A DNA stretch of 64,000 nt from JAKFWF01 sp031367505 (GTDB taxonomy: Bacteria > Pseudomonadota > Alphaproteobacteria > Rhizobiales > Hyphomicrobiaceae). Position 1 is the first letter of the stretch, and every line of letters starts with the position of its first letter. The stretch is from positions 1 to 64,000 of the forward strand of contig JANLPY010000629.1 in assembly GCA_031367505.1 (NCBI GenBank), written 5' to 3'. Below, one piece after another: positions 34,113-44,372 of this stretch. The translations under genes were made by a program, and so were the position numbers. The notes under the pieces were generated by a model. It did no database searches. It worked only from the letters and a program-made list of their open reading frames with translations, and had not been told where the DNA came from.

Positions 34113-34513
34113 TCGCGATCGATACCAATGTACTGTTACGCTATGTCGTGGATACGGACGACGAAGATCAAGTGGCACAAGCCCGAGCGTTGGTTGCGCG
34201 AGAGTGTTCGCCGATCTCTCCGGCGCTTGTCGTCGACATTGTGCTCTGCGAATTCGTGTGGGTCATGCGAAAGACTCTGCGCTTCAAGAAGTCGGAGGTA
34301 GTCACTGCGCTTGAGTTACTGGCGATCGATAGCCTGATTGAATTCCAGGATCGAGAAAGTGTGTTGAGCGCACTTCAAAGCTATGCTGAGGGAGATGCCG
34401 ACCTCGCTGACCATCTTATTGCCGTCAACGCTCTAAAATCCGGAGCAGCCGAAGTCGTGACATTCGATGTCGCTGCGTCCAAACAAAGTCCGTTTAGAAT
34501 AATTGGACACTGA
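34109..34513 (+). CDS. vapC: PIN-domain ribonuclease toxin (VapC-like)
   Basis: This 134-residue PIN-domain protein has the acidic residues expected for Mg-dependent RNase activity: Asp5 (IDTNVLLRYV), a Glu in VLCEFVWVM, an Asp in GDADLADHLIA and a late Asp in VVTFDVAA. VapC toxins cut tRNA or rRNA when the antitoxin is lost. It is translationally coupled to the AbrB-type antitoxin and ends six bases before ureC, which has no strong ribosome site of its own. Confidence 0.9.
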   Translation: MIAIDTNVLLRYVVDTDDEDQVAQARALVARECSPISPALVVDIVLCEFVWVMRKTLRFKKSEVVTALELLAIDSLIEFQDRESVLSALQSYAEGDADLADHLIAVNALKSGAAEVVTFDVAASKQSPFRIIGH

Positions 34514-34519
34514 GCCCAC

Positions 34520-36235
<1,716 letters not shown>

Positions 36236-36239
36236 CCTT

Positions 36240-36394
36240 TTCTCGTCATGGCCGCGAAGGCGGCCATCCACGGCGGATCTCATCTCGACAGGTGTTCGAT
36301 TGGAAGTGCAAAATTTGAACCGGCGCAGCGTCACCACAACACTCCGCTTGCGGTTGCTTGTCGTGGATGGCCGCCTTCGCGGCCATGACGAGAA
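36240..36394. repeat. REPIN-like element: two inverted 33-bp palindromic arms
   Basis: The arm at 36240-36272 is the perfect reverse complement of 36362-36394, 33 of 33 bases. Each arm also contains its own palindrome (ATGGCCGC-gaag-GCGGCCAT), so the element is two REP hairpins in opposite orientation around an 89-base spacer. REP arms of this ATGGCC...GGCCAT kind are common between genes in some Alphaproteobacteria. It has no coding capacity and presumably depends on a transposase elsewhere. Confidence 0.85.
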
Positions 36395-36481
36395 GTTTGG
36401 AGACAAAACTGGGCAAGCTTCCCCGGGAACCCAGCTACTTGGGCCAACGCTTACATACAGCAAGTGGAGAGTTGCCTTGGG

Positions 36482-36526
36482 TCCCGGCCTTCCCCGCAAG
36501 GGGACTTCCAAGTGGTCGCGCCGGGA
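36482..36526. repeat. Second palindromic intergenic element
   Basis: TCCCGGC at 36482-36488 pairs with GCCGGGA at 36520-36526, and inside it TCCCC/GGGGA (36491-36504) forms another stem. It resembles common extragenic palindromes ending in CCGGGATGACG. It lies 100 bases after the REPIN-like pair and about 70 bases before ureE. Confidence 0.55.
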
Positions 36527-36595
36527 TGACGGCTGTGGGTGGTTGGGGTTGGCGCAAATGGTTGGCAAAAAAAATGCCGAGATCGGGGGCGCTCG

Positions 36596-37117
36596 ATGAT
36601 CCGCGCCACCCTCATCGCACCAGCCGGCAGCTGGACCGACGCTGCGGCCGGAACCGTCATCCTTGACTTCGATCAACGTCATCGGCGTCGCATCGTCATG
36701 CGCACCGAAGCCGGGTTGGAATTTCTGCTCGATCTCGAACAGACGCATCGGTTGCGCGAGGGCGACGCCCTTGTGCTCGAAGACGGCCGCCACATCGAGA
36801 TCATCGCCGCGCCCGAACCGTTGGTGGAGATCCGCTGTGACGACCTGCGCCACCTCGTGCGGGTCGCCTGGCATCTCGGCAACCGGCACCTGCCCACCAT
36901 GCTCGACGGCGATCGGCTGGTTATCCGCCGCGACCACGTGATCGAGGATATGGTGCGAGGATTGGGTGCGAGCGTCGCGCACATCGAAGCGCCGTTTAAT
37001 CCCGAAGGTGGCGCGTATGCCGGCGGCCATCATCATCACCACGGCAATGACGAACAGCCGCCAGCGCCCACCAAGCGGCCACCACCGGTGTGGAGCCCAA
37101 AGGAAGGCACGCCGTGA
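36596..37117 (+). CDS. ureE: Urease accessory protein UreE
   Basis: This 173-residue nickel-binding metallochaperone delivers Ni to the urease assembly complex. TVILDFDQRHRRRIVMRTE is the N-terminal region, and LVRVAWHLGNRHLPT holds the conserved metal-binding His. A C-terminal His-rich tail (GGHHHHHGND) binds extra nickel. The ATG at 36596 is preferred over 36539. The stop overlaps the ureF start (GTGA). Confidence 0.93.
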   Translation: MIRATLIAPAGSWTDAAAGTVILDFDQRHRRRIVMRTEAGLEFLLDLEQTHRLREGDALVLEDGRHIEIIAAPEPLVEIRCDDLRHLVRVAWHLGNRHLPTMLDGDRLVIRRDHVIEDMVRGLGASVAHIEAPFNPEGGAYAGGHHHHHGNDEQPPAPTKRPPPVWSPKEGTP

Positions 37118-37815
37118 CGCGCACGAACTCGCCATACGCGGCACATTCCGCATTGCCGCTGATGATCTGGTTGTCGCCGGCATTTCCAGTTGGCAGTTTT
37201 GCCTATAGCCACGCGCTCGAATGGGCGGTCGAGGCCGGCGATGTGACCGGCGCCGGAACATTGCAAGCTTGGATCGCCGACGTGCTGGAGCACGGGAGCC
37301 CGCGCAATGACGCTATCATTCTGAGTGACGCTTGGCGCGCCGTTCGTGACGCGGACTTGGCCGCACTTGCCGATGCCAACGACCTCGCGCTCGCCCTCGC
37401 TGGAAGCCGCGAGCGGTTAGTTGAGACGGCGTCGCAAGGTGATGCTTTCCGCATTGCTATTCGTGCGGCATGGCGCACTGCGGCGTTCGATACAGCCGAT
37501 GCTGCCATCGAAGGCGACATCGCCTATCCGGTTGCCGTCGGCATGACGGCTGCCGCGCACGATCTTGACCTTGGCGCGACGCTCGATGCTTATTTGATGA
37601 TGCTGCTTTCTAATCTGACGTCGGCTGCGATCCGCCTGAGCGTCATCGGCCAAACCCATGCGCAACGCATCGTCATGGAAGCCTTGCCCGCGATCCGCGA
37701 ACTAGGCCTATATGCCGCCCATGCAACCCTCGACGACGTTGGCGGCTGCGCGTTCCGCTCCGATATCGCATCGATGCGTCACGAAACCCAAACGACGAGG
37801 CTCTTCCGCACATGA
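37114..37815 (+). CDS. ureF: Urease accessory protein UreF
   Basis: This 233-residue protein acts with UreD and UreG as a GTPase-regulating factor in urease activation. Helical segments LSPAFPVGSFAYSHALEWAV and LLSNLTSAAIRLSVIGQTHAQR are characteristic. The start is GTG at 37114, with AAGGAAGG upstream and an overlap with the ureE stop; the ATG at 37090 is rejected. Its stop overlaps the ureG start by four bases. Confidence 0.93.
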   Translation: MTRTNSPYAAHSALPLMIWLSPAFPVGSFAYSHALEWAVEAGDVTGAGTLQAWIADVLEHGSPRNDAIILSDAWRAVRDADLAALADANDLALALAGSRERLVETASQGDAFRIAIRAAWRTAAFDTADAAIEGDIAYPVAVGMTAAAHDLDLGATLDAYLMMLLSNLTSAAIRLSVIGQTHAQRIVMEALPAIRELGLYAAHATLDDVGGCAFRSDIASMRHETQTTRLFRT

Positions 37816-38432
37816 CACGCACGCTCAATGGTCCGCTACGCGTTGGCATCGGCGGGCCGGTCGGCTCTGGTAAGACTTCGCTGGTGGAAGCGTTGTGCAA
37901 GCGGTTCCATGGCACGTACGACATCGTCGCGATTACCAACGACATCTACACCAAGGAAGACGCATTGATCCTGACGCGGTCTGGCGCTTTGCCGGAGGAG
38001 CGTATCCTTGGTGTCGAGACCGGTGGTTGTCCGCATACGGCCATTCGCGAGGACTGCTCGATCAACCTTGCGGCGATCGCCGAGATGCGGGCCAAGTTTC
38101 CCAAGGTCGAAATCATCTTGATCGAATCCGGCGGCGATAACCTCGCGGCGACCTTCTCGCCGGAGTTGGCCGATATCACTCTGTATGTGATCGACGTCGC
38201 GCAGGGCGAGAAGATCCCGCGCAAGGGTGGCCCAGGCATCACGCGGTCGGATTTGCTGATCATCAACAAAACCGATCTGGCGCCGCACGTAGGGGCCAAC
38301 CTCGACATCATGGCATCGGACGCAAAAAAACAGCGCGGCGAGCGGCCGGTTGCTTTTACCAACATCCGTGCTGGCGAGGGTGTCGAGAAGGTCGCAGCCT
38401 TCATCGAAAAGGCGGGAGGGCTTGCGCGATGA
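37812..38432 (+). CDS. ureG: Urease accessory GTPase UreG
   Basis: This 206-residue SIMIBI-class GTPase powers nickel insertion into urease. The P-loop is GGPVGSGKTSL near residue 11, the metal-binding CPH motif is in ETGGCPHTAIRED, ESGGDNLAATFSPELAD is the next motif and the NKTD G-domain motif is present (IINKTDLAP). The gene starts inside the ureF stop (ATGA). It ends the urease operon; no hairpin terminator with a T-run is clear after it. Confidence 0.97.
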   Translation: MTRTLNGPLRVGIGGPVGSGKTSLVEALCKRFHGTYDIVAITNDIYTKEDALILTRSGALPEERILGVETGGCPHTAIREDCSINLAAIAEMRAKFPKVEIILIESGGDNLAATFSPELADITLYVIDVAQGEKIPRKGGPGITRSDLLIINKTDLAPHVGANLDIMASDAKKQRGERPVAFTNIRAGEGVEKVAAFIEKAGGLAR

Positions 38433-38548
38433 AGGCTTCGTTCAATTCACGACCCAACCGGCTGACTACGGTATGTATGCTATCGCCCTAGTCGTGGTGG
38501 TCTTGCGCCCGCAATGACGATCGCGGACAACAGACGTAACAACGGTCT

Positions 38549-38710
38549 CTACTGACGCCCTACCGTACCGAGTTGGATTGAACCGCCGAATGCCGATGTC
38601 GCCCAGCTGGCCAGTTTATTTCCGGAATTGTCCTCATCGGCGGCAAATGCCGCGACGCCTGAGGTTGCGACTAGCAGGATGGCTAAAGTAGCGGTGATGA
38701 TCGATTTCAT
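38549..38710 (-). CDS. 53-residue secreted small protein
   Basis: A short minus-strand frame begins ATGAAATCG at 38710 and ends at TAG, giving 53 residues. The first ~24 (MKSIITATLAILLVATSGVA then AFAA) form a clear signal peptide. The mature part is about 29 residues, with GGSIQLGTVG near the end. GGAG lies six bases upstream of the ATG. It is too short for usual gene-calling cutoffs. Its ATG overlaps the stop of a doubtful upstream frame (ATGA). Function unknown. Confidence 0.55.
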   Translation of the reverse strand: MKSIITATLAILLVATSGVAAFAADEDNSGNKLASWATSAFGGSIQLGTVGRQ

Positions 38711-39078
38711 GGGACGCTCCGTTTGGCTTGATGATCCGCTCGATGACCGAGGTTGCCGGACCAGCTCGTTTCAATCTCACCGGCGCCGGCATTCTGAGTT
38801 ATGAGCATAAAGCGGACGCGGCGATATTCAGCCAATTGGATTATGCTGCTGCCATTGGCGGTTAGGCCGTTCAGCCGAAGTTGTCCTCCTGACCACTGGG
38901 TGCACTGGGACCAGCGCAACGACACCGCTTGCTTCGTCTCGCCGGCACAGCCATCGCCGCCACGGGCGCATTGCTGGCATTCGCCTGGGGCGAGCGCCCA
39001 AGACGTTGCAAGGCCGTCCCCATACGTGCTCAACTGGTCGTCCATGCAACGACTGCGACGGCTACGGGACAGCAACTC
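38711..39078. other. Gene-poor stretch before soxB; doubtful minus-strand reading frame
   Basis: No confident gene. A minus-strand frame ending at 38707 is open for about 190 codons, with segments such as VSLRWSQCTQWSGGQ and SSIIQLAEYRRVRFML, and its stop overlaps the small secreted gene start (ATGA). Third-position GC is modest and no domain is recognised, so it may be a real small gene or an accident. The plus-strand frame reaching back to 38929 is not credible as SoxB sequence. Confidence 0.3.
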
Positions 39079-40329
39079 TTGCGCTATTCGATCTTCTCGA
39101 TTGTCGCCCAAGCATTGCGCGGCAACAAGGACTGGAAGCCGGTGTGGCGTGAGCCGGTACCGAAACCGTCGTACGATGCGATCGTCGTCGGTGGTGGTGG
39201 TCATGGACTTGCCACCGCCTATTACCTCGCCAAGAACCACGGCCTGACCAACATCGCGGTGGTCGAAAAGAGCCATCTTGGCTCAGGCAACGTCGGGCGC
39301 AATACCACGATCATTCGCTCGAACTATCTGCTGCCCGGCAACACGCCGTTTTACGAGCACTCCCTCAAGCTATGGGAAGGGCTCGAGCAGGACATCAACT
39401 ACAACGCGATGATATCGCAGCGCGGCTGCTTGAACCTGTACCATTCGGACGGCCAGCGCGACGCCTACGCCCGTCGGGGTAACGCCATGCGGTTGCTCGG
39501 TATCGACGCGGAATTACTCGACCGTGAGGGCGTACGCAAACTCTATCCGATGCTCGATTTCGACAACGCGCGGTTTCCGATCCATGGCGGCTTGTTGCAG
39601 AAGCGCGGCGGCAGCGTGCGGCATGATGCGGTGGCCTGGGGATATGCCCGGGCGGCCGACCAACGCGGCGTCGATCTGATCCAGAACTGCGAAGTCACCG
39701 GCATTCGGGTCGAGGCCGGACGTGTGAAAGGCGTAGAGACCACGCGCGGCTTTATCGGTGCGGCCAAAGTCGGTCTCGCGTGTGCAGGTAACTCGTCGCG
39801 CGTCGCATCGATGGCTGGGCTCAAGCTGCCGATCGAAAGCCATGTGCTGCAAGCGTTCGTATCGGAAGGCGTCAAGCCGTTGATCCCTGGTGTTGTCACG
39901 TTCGGCGCGGGCCACTTCTATATCAGCCAGTCGAACAAGGGCGGCTTGGTGTTCGGCGGCGGTATCGATGGCTACAACTCATACGCACAGCGCGGCAACC
40001 TGCCGATCGTCGAGGATGTCGCCGAGGAAGCCATGGCGATGATGCCGATGGTCGGCCGTTTGCGCGTGCTGCGCTCGTGGGGCGGCATCATGGACATGAG
40101 CATGGATGGCTCGCCGATCATCGACAAGACGCCGATCGATGGGCTCTATCTCAACGCTGGCTGGTGCTACGGCGGCTTTAAGGCGACGCCGGCTTCGGGC
40201 TGGTGCTTCGCGCACACGATCGCCAACAACGAGCCGCATAAACTCAATGCCGCGTTCCGCCTCGACCGGTTCCGCACCGGACACTTGATCGACGAAAAGG
40301 GCGCCGGCGCTCAACCTAATTTGCACTAG
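39079..40329 (+). CDS. soxB: Sarcosine oxidase beta subunit
   Basis: This 416-residue flavoprotein subunit of heterotetrameric sarcosine oxidase oxidatively demethylates sarcosine, passing a C1 unit to tetrahydrofolate. The FAD-binding motif YDAIVVGGGGHGLATAYYLA is near residue 32, then GNVGRNTTIIRSNYLL, typical of SoxB. The family starts with MRYSIFSxxxQAL, matching TTG at 39079 (reads LRYSIFSIVAQAL), so TTG is chosen even though the open frame extends to 38929. A covalent-FMN His region is expected but not pinpointed. It leads the operon soxBDAG. Confidence 0.94.
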   Translation: MRYSIFSIVAQALRGNKDWKPVWREPVPKPSYDAIVVGGGGHGLATAYYLAKNHGLTNIAVVEKSHLGSGNVGRNTTIIRSNYLLPGNTPFYEHSLKLWEGLEQDINYNAMISQRGCLNLYHSDGQRDAYARRGNAMRLLGIDAELLDREGVRKLYPMLDFDNARFPIHGGLLQKRGGSVRHDAVAWGYARAADQRGVDLIQNCEVTGIRVEAGRVKGVETTRGFIGAAKVGLACAGNSSRVASMAGLKLPIESHVLQAFVSEGVKPLIPGVVTFGAGHFYISQSNKGGLVFGGGIDGYNSYAQRGNLPIVEDVAEEAMAMMPMVGRLRVLRSWGGIMDMSMDGSPIIDKTPIDGLYLNAGWCYGGFKATPASGWCFAHTIANNEPHKLNAAFRLDRFRTGHLIDEKGAGAQPNLH

Positions 40330-40344
40330 AAGGCCCGCCAACCA

Positions 40345-40626
40345 ATGCGCATTACATGCCCCTATTGCGGCGAAAGGGACGCCCAGGAGTTCGCCTACTT
40401 GGGTGATGCAACCTTGGTGCGCCCCGAGACGCCCGTCGCGCAACCGATTGATGATCACGTGCTCGATGTCTGGCATGAGTACGTGCATTTGCGCGACAAC
40501 CCAGCGGGTGAGCACAAGGAGCACTGGTACCATCAGGCCGGTTGCCGGCGGTGGCTCGTGGTGACCCGTGATGTGCGGACACACGCGATTGCTGGTCCGG
40601 CTATTCCGGCGGGGCACGCGGCATGA
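40345..40626 (+). CDS. soxD: Sarcosine oxidase delta subunit
   Basis: This 93-residue subunit has a zinc-binding N-terminus (MRITCPYCGERDAQEF) and a Cys-containing HWYHQAGCRRWLVVTRD motif, both conserved in SoxD. It stabilises the heterotetramer. The stop overlaps the soxA ATG by four bases, and soxB ends 15 bases upstream. The length is normal. Confidence 0.95.
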   Translation: MRITCPYCGERDAQEFAYLGDATLVRPETPVAQPIDDHVLDVWHEYVHLRDNPAGEHKEHWYHQAGCRRWLVVTRDVRTHAIAGPAIPAGHAA

Positions 40627-43601
40627 GCAGCACTCAACCGAGGCGCATTGCAACCGGCGGGCTGATTGATCGTTCAAAGCCGCTGCTGTTCAAGTTCGAC
40701 GGCAAAACCTATCAGGGCCATGGCGGCGATACACTGGCCTCGGCGCTGCTGGCCAATGGTGTTTCGCTCGTTGGACGCTCGTTCAAATATCATCGCCCAC
40801 GCGGCATTCTATCGGCGGGGCCTGAGGAGCCCAACGCAATTGTTGAGCTGCGCTCCGGTGCGCGTCGTGAACCCAATACGCGGGCGACGGTCGCCGAGCT
40901 TTACGATGGTCTCGAAGCGCGCAGCCAGAACCGCTGGCCGTCGCTCGCCTTCGATGTGCTGGGTGTGAACAATCTCGTGAGCCCGCTGCTGTCGGCAGGC
41001 TTCTACTATAAGACCTTCATGTGGCCGGCGTCGTTCTGGGAGAAGGTCTACGAGCCGTTGATCCGTCGCGCGGCCGGGCTCGGTAACGCATCCGGCCTCG
41101 AAGATCCAGATATGTACGAGAAGGCATTTGCCCATTGCGACGTGTTGGTGATTGGCGCGGGCGCGACCGGACTGATGGCAGCACTCGCCGCTGGCCGCTC
41201 GGGCGCGCGGGTGATCCTCACCGACGAGGATTTCGTAATGGGTGGACGAGCGATTGCCGAGCGTCGCGAGATCGATCGCATCCCGTCTGTCGAATGGGCG
41301 GCTCAGACCGTGGCGGAACTGGCCGCCATGCCGGAAGTCCGCCTGATGCCGCGCACCACGGTGTTCGGCGTCTATGACGGTGGAACCTATGGCGCGCTTG
41401 AACGCGTCAATGATCACGTGATCCAGCCACCGAGCCATCAACCGCGCCAGCGGACGTGGCGGATCATCGCCAAGCGCTGCGTCTTGGCGGCGGGCTCGAT
41501 CGAACGGCCGTTGGTATTCGGCGATAACGACCGGCCGGGCGTGATGATGGCCGGCGCCGTGCGCAGCTACATCAATCGGTATGCGGTGTCACCCGGCGAG
41601 CGCGTCGTGGTGTTTGCCAACAACGACGACGCCGCACGATCGATCGGCGACATCACGCGTGCCGGCGGCATTGTCGAAGCGGTTGTCGACCCGCGTGTCG
41701 ATCCAGCGGCGGACGTGAAACAGGCGGCCGACAATGTTGGCGCGCGGCTCATCCAAGGCGTCATCACGCGGGCCCATGGCACACGCGCCGTGCAGGGCGT
41801 CGATATAGAGAGTGCATCTGGCACTTCGCGACTGGAATGTGATCTGGTGGCGATGTCAGGCGGCTGGAGCCCGACCGTGCATCTGACGTCTCATTTGGGC
41901 GCGCGACCGGTTTGGAACGACAAGTTGTCGGGGTTCACGCCCGGCGACGTGCCGTCTGGGATGACCGTCGCTGGCGCGGCCAAAGGCACCTTCGCGCTGA
42001 CCGATTGTTTGGCGGCGGGGGCTGCCGCAGGTCTCGATGCCGCATCTGCCGCTGGCTTCCGGCGCGCGCAAATCGAAGTGCCGGATGCCGACCCCGAGAG
42101 CACGGCGTCGTCGCCGCTATGGCGCGTGAAGAATGCCAAGGGCAAATCCTTCATCGATTTGCAAAACGACGTGACGACCGACGATGTGGCGCTCGCCCGT
42201 CAGGAAGGCTTCACCCGCGTCGAGCACTTGAAACGCTATACGACGCTCGGCATGGGCACCGAGCAGGGCAAGACCGCGAACGTCAACGGCCTCGCCATGA
42301 TGGCGGAACTCAACTCCAAGACCATCGCCGAAACCGGCACGACAGTGTTCCGCCCGCCTTATACGCCGGTCGCCATAGGTGCACTCGCCGGCCACCATCG
42401 CGGGCGCGAAACCCGGCCGACGCGCTATGCACCAGCGCACGATTGGGCGAAACGTCAGGGCGCGAGCTTTATCGAAGCCGGTGTCTGGATGCGCGCCTCA
42501 TACTTCCCCAAGCCCGGCGAGAAGGATTGGTTCGAAGCGACCGTGCGCGAGGTAAAAGCTGTCCGTAACAACGTCGGGATTTGCGATGTCTCGACGCTCG
42601 GCAAGATCGATATCCAGGGGGCCGACGCGGGCCGCTTTCTCGATCTCGTCTATACCAACACATTCTCGACTTTGCCCGTTGGACGCGCGCGCTACGGATT
42701 GATGTTGCGCGAGGACGGGTTTGTCATGGACGACGGCACCACGTCGCGGCTCGGGCCCGATCACTACCTGATGACGACGACCACGGTGAACGCCGGCAAG
42801 GTGATGCAGCATCTGGAATTTTGTCATCAGGTGCTGTGGCCCGGTTTCGACGTGCAGATGATTTCGGTATCGGATCAGTGGGCGCAATTCTCGGTGGCAG
42901 GCCCGAAGTCGCGCGACGTTCTGCGGCGGGTGATCGACAGCCAACACGACATTGCGAACGCGACATTCCCGTATATGGCCGCCGCCAACATCACCGCGAT
43001 GGGTGGCATCGCGGCACGCCTTTATCGCATCTCGTTCTCGGGCGAGCTTGCCTACGAAATTGGCGTGCCCGCGCGCTATGGCAGCGCACTGGCCGATGCT
43101 ATCATGGAAGCCGGGGCCAGCTTTGGCATCACGCCTTATGGTCTCGAAGCGCTCAACGTCATGCGCATCGAGAAGGGCCACGTGACGGGCGCCGAACTCA
43201 ATGGGCAGACCACCGCCCGAGACTTGGGGGTGGGCCGGATGCAATCCACCAAGAAGGACTACATCGGTCGCATCATGAAAGAGCGAGCGGGGTTGATCGA
43301 TCCAGACCGGGCGTCGCTTGTCGGCGTGCGGCCGGTGGACAAGACGGCGCGGTTGCGCGCTGGTGCACACTTCGTTCCGCAGAACATGGAAGCCAACGGC
43401 GACAACGATCAGGGCTACATGACCTCGTGCGCCTATTCGCCATCGCTCGACAGCTGGATCGGACTCGGCATGCTGGCGCGCGGGCCGGCCCGGCACGGTG
43501 AAGTCATTCGCGCCGTCGATCTGTTACGTGGTGGCGATACGCTGGTCGAGGTTTGTTCGCCCGTATTCTACGATCCGGAAGGAGTGCGCCTGCGTGATTG
43601 A
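40623..43601 (+). CDS. soxA: Sarcosine oxidase alpha subunit
   Basis: This 992-residue subunit has three regions. An N-terminal ferredoxin-like region (about 15-100; FKFDGKTYQGHGGDTLASAL) comes first. A NAD-binding Rossmann domain with VLVIGAGATGLMAALAAGRSG near residue 178 is next. The C-terminal half (about 600-990) is a GcvT-like tetrahydrofolate-binding domain (NNVGICDVSTLGKIDIQGAD, EKGHVTGAELNG). With SoxB it converts sarcosine to glycine and 5,10-methylene-THF. It overlaps soxD by four bases, and its stop overlaps the soxG start. Confidence 0.96.
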   Translation: MSSTQPRRIATGGLIDRSKPLLFKFDGKTYQGHGGDTLASALLANGVSLVGRSFKYHRPRGILSAGPEEPNAIVELRSGARREPNTRATVAELYDGLEARSQNRWPSLAFDVLGVNNLVSPLLSAGFYYKTFMWPASFWEKVYEPLIRRAAGLGNASGLEDPDMYEKAFAHCDVLVIGAGATGLMAALAAGRSGARVILTDEDFVMGGRAIAERREIDRIPSVEWAAQTVAELAAMPEVRLMPRTTVFGVYDGGTYGALERVNDHVIQPPSHQPRQRTWRIIAKRCVLAAGSIERPLVFGDNDRPGVMMAGAVRSYINRYAVSPGERVVVFANNDDAARSIGDITRAGGIVEAVVDPRVDPAADVKQAADNVGARLIQGVITRAHGTRAVQGVDIESASGTSRLECDLVAMSGGWSPTVHLTSHLGARPVWNDKLSGFTPGDVPSGMTVAGAAKGTFALTDCLAAGAAAGLDAASAAGFRRAQIEVPDADPESTASSPLWRVKNAKGKSFIDLQNDVTTDDVALARQEGFTRVEHLKRYTTLGMGTEQGKTANVNGLAMMAELNSKTIAETGTTVFRPPYTPVAIGALAGHHRGRETRPTRYAPAHDWAKRQGASFIEAGVWMRASYFPKPGEKDWFEATVREVKAVRNNVGICDVSTLGKIDIQGADAGRFLDLVYTNTFSTLPVGRARYGLMLREDGFVMDDGTTSRLGPDHYLMTTTTVNAGKVMQHLEFCHQVLWPGFDVQMISVSDQWAQFSVAGPKSRDVLRRVIDSQHDIANATFPYMAAANITAMGGIAARLYRISFSGELAYEIGVPARYGSALADAIMEAGASFGITPYGLEALNVMRIEKGHVTGAELNGQTTARDLGVGRMQSTKKDYIGRIMKERAGLIDPDRASLVGVRPVDKTARLRAGAHFVPQNMEANGDNDQGYMTSCAYSPSLDSWIGLGMLARGPARHGEVIRAVDLLRGGDTLVEVCSPVFYDPEGVRLRD

Positions 43602-44211
43602 AGCTCCAGCAACGCTCACTTCATCGGCCCTCGACGGGTTCATGCACCCCGGCCGCTATGGCCGTGCAGCCGGCCCGGCAGGCGTCGTCGCACGCGAACG
43701 CCGTAACGTTGCGATCGCCAGTATGATTGCTAAACGCGGACAGATAGCCGCGCTCAGCGCCAAGATCAAAGCGCGGACCGGACTTGATTTACCGATGACA
43801 CCTCGCTTCGCGAATGTCGGTCATTTGGGCTTTTTGTGGACGGCACCTGGCCAATGGTTGGCGTCGGCCGAGGGTGAAGCCGGCGCCGCATTCGCCCAGG
43901 AACTCGCGTTGGACTTGGCCGGGCTGGCGGCGGTGACCGATCAATCCGACGGGCGCGTGCTCATTCGGGTTGCGGGCGAACGGGTGCGCGACATGCTCGC
44001 CAAGGGCTGCATGATTGATCTGCACCCGAGCACGTTCAAACCCGGCGACACCGCCATAACGCCAATCGCGCTGTTGACTGTACAAGTTACCCGATTGGCC
44101 GATGATGCTGGCGCGACCGTTTTCGAGCTCGCCGCCATGCGCAGTTTTGCACCGAACCTTTGGCACTGGCTCGAAGCGTCTGCGGCGGAATTCGGGCTGG
44201 ACGTGGCCTGA
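43594..44211 (+). CDS. soxG: Sarcosine oxidase gamma subunit
   Basis: This 205-residue subunit of sarcosine oxidase has a GcvT-like fold. VLIRVAGERVRDMLAKGCMIDLHP and the ending SFAPNLWHWLEASAAEFGLDV are typical. The start is GTG at 43594, with GGAAGGAG nine bases upstream and an overlap with the soxA stop. An in-frame ATG at 43498 lies inside soxA and is rejected. No glyA, folD or purU is found next to it. Confidence 0.9.
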   Translation: MIEAPATLTSSALDGFMHPGRYGRAAGPAGVVARERRNVAIASMIAKRGQIAALSAKIKARTGLDLPMTPRFANVGHLGFLWTAPGQWLASAEGEAGAAFAQELALDLAGLAAVTDQSDGRVLIRVAGERVRDMLAKGCMIDLHPSTFKPGDTAITPIALLTVQVTRLADDAGATVFELAAMRSFAPNLWHWLEASAAEFGLDVA

Positions 44212-44372
44212 AGCGTGTCGTTCGCAAAAATTATTCAGCTAGCAGTTCAGTTTTCATCCGCTTTGTTGCCAAAGTCAGCTCAGATAGTTCGTCCAAGCTC
44301 GGCCGCTCATTTCGCGGCGGCAGCGACCGCACTCCCTATTGTGGGATGCGTGGATTCTACAGTGGGCGTATC

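Larger units (their letters stand above)
36236..36595. other. Repeat-rich intergenic stretch between ureC and ureE
   Basis: No convincing gene is seen. The stretch holds a REPIN-like inverted pair (36240-36394) and a second palindromic element (about 36482-36526) with an outer TCCCGGC/GCCGGGA pairing and an inner TCCCC/GGGGA stem. The operon is therefore probably split here into parts with different mRNA stability or a second promoter, though none is evident. Confidence 0.6.
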
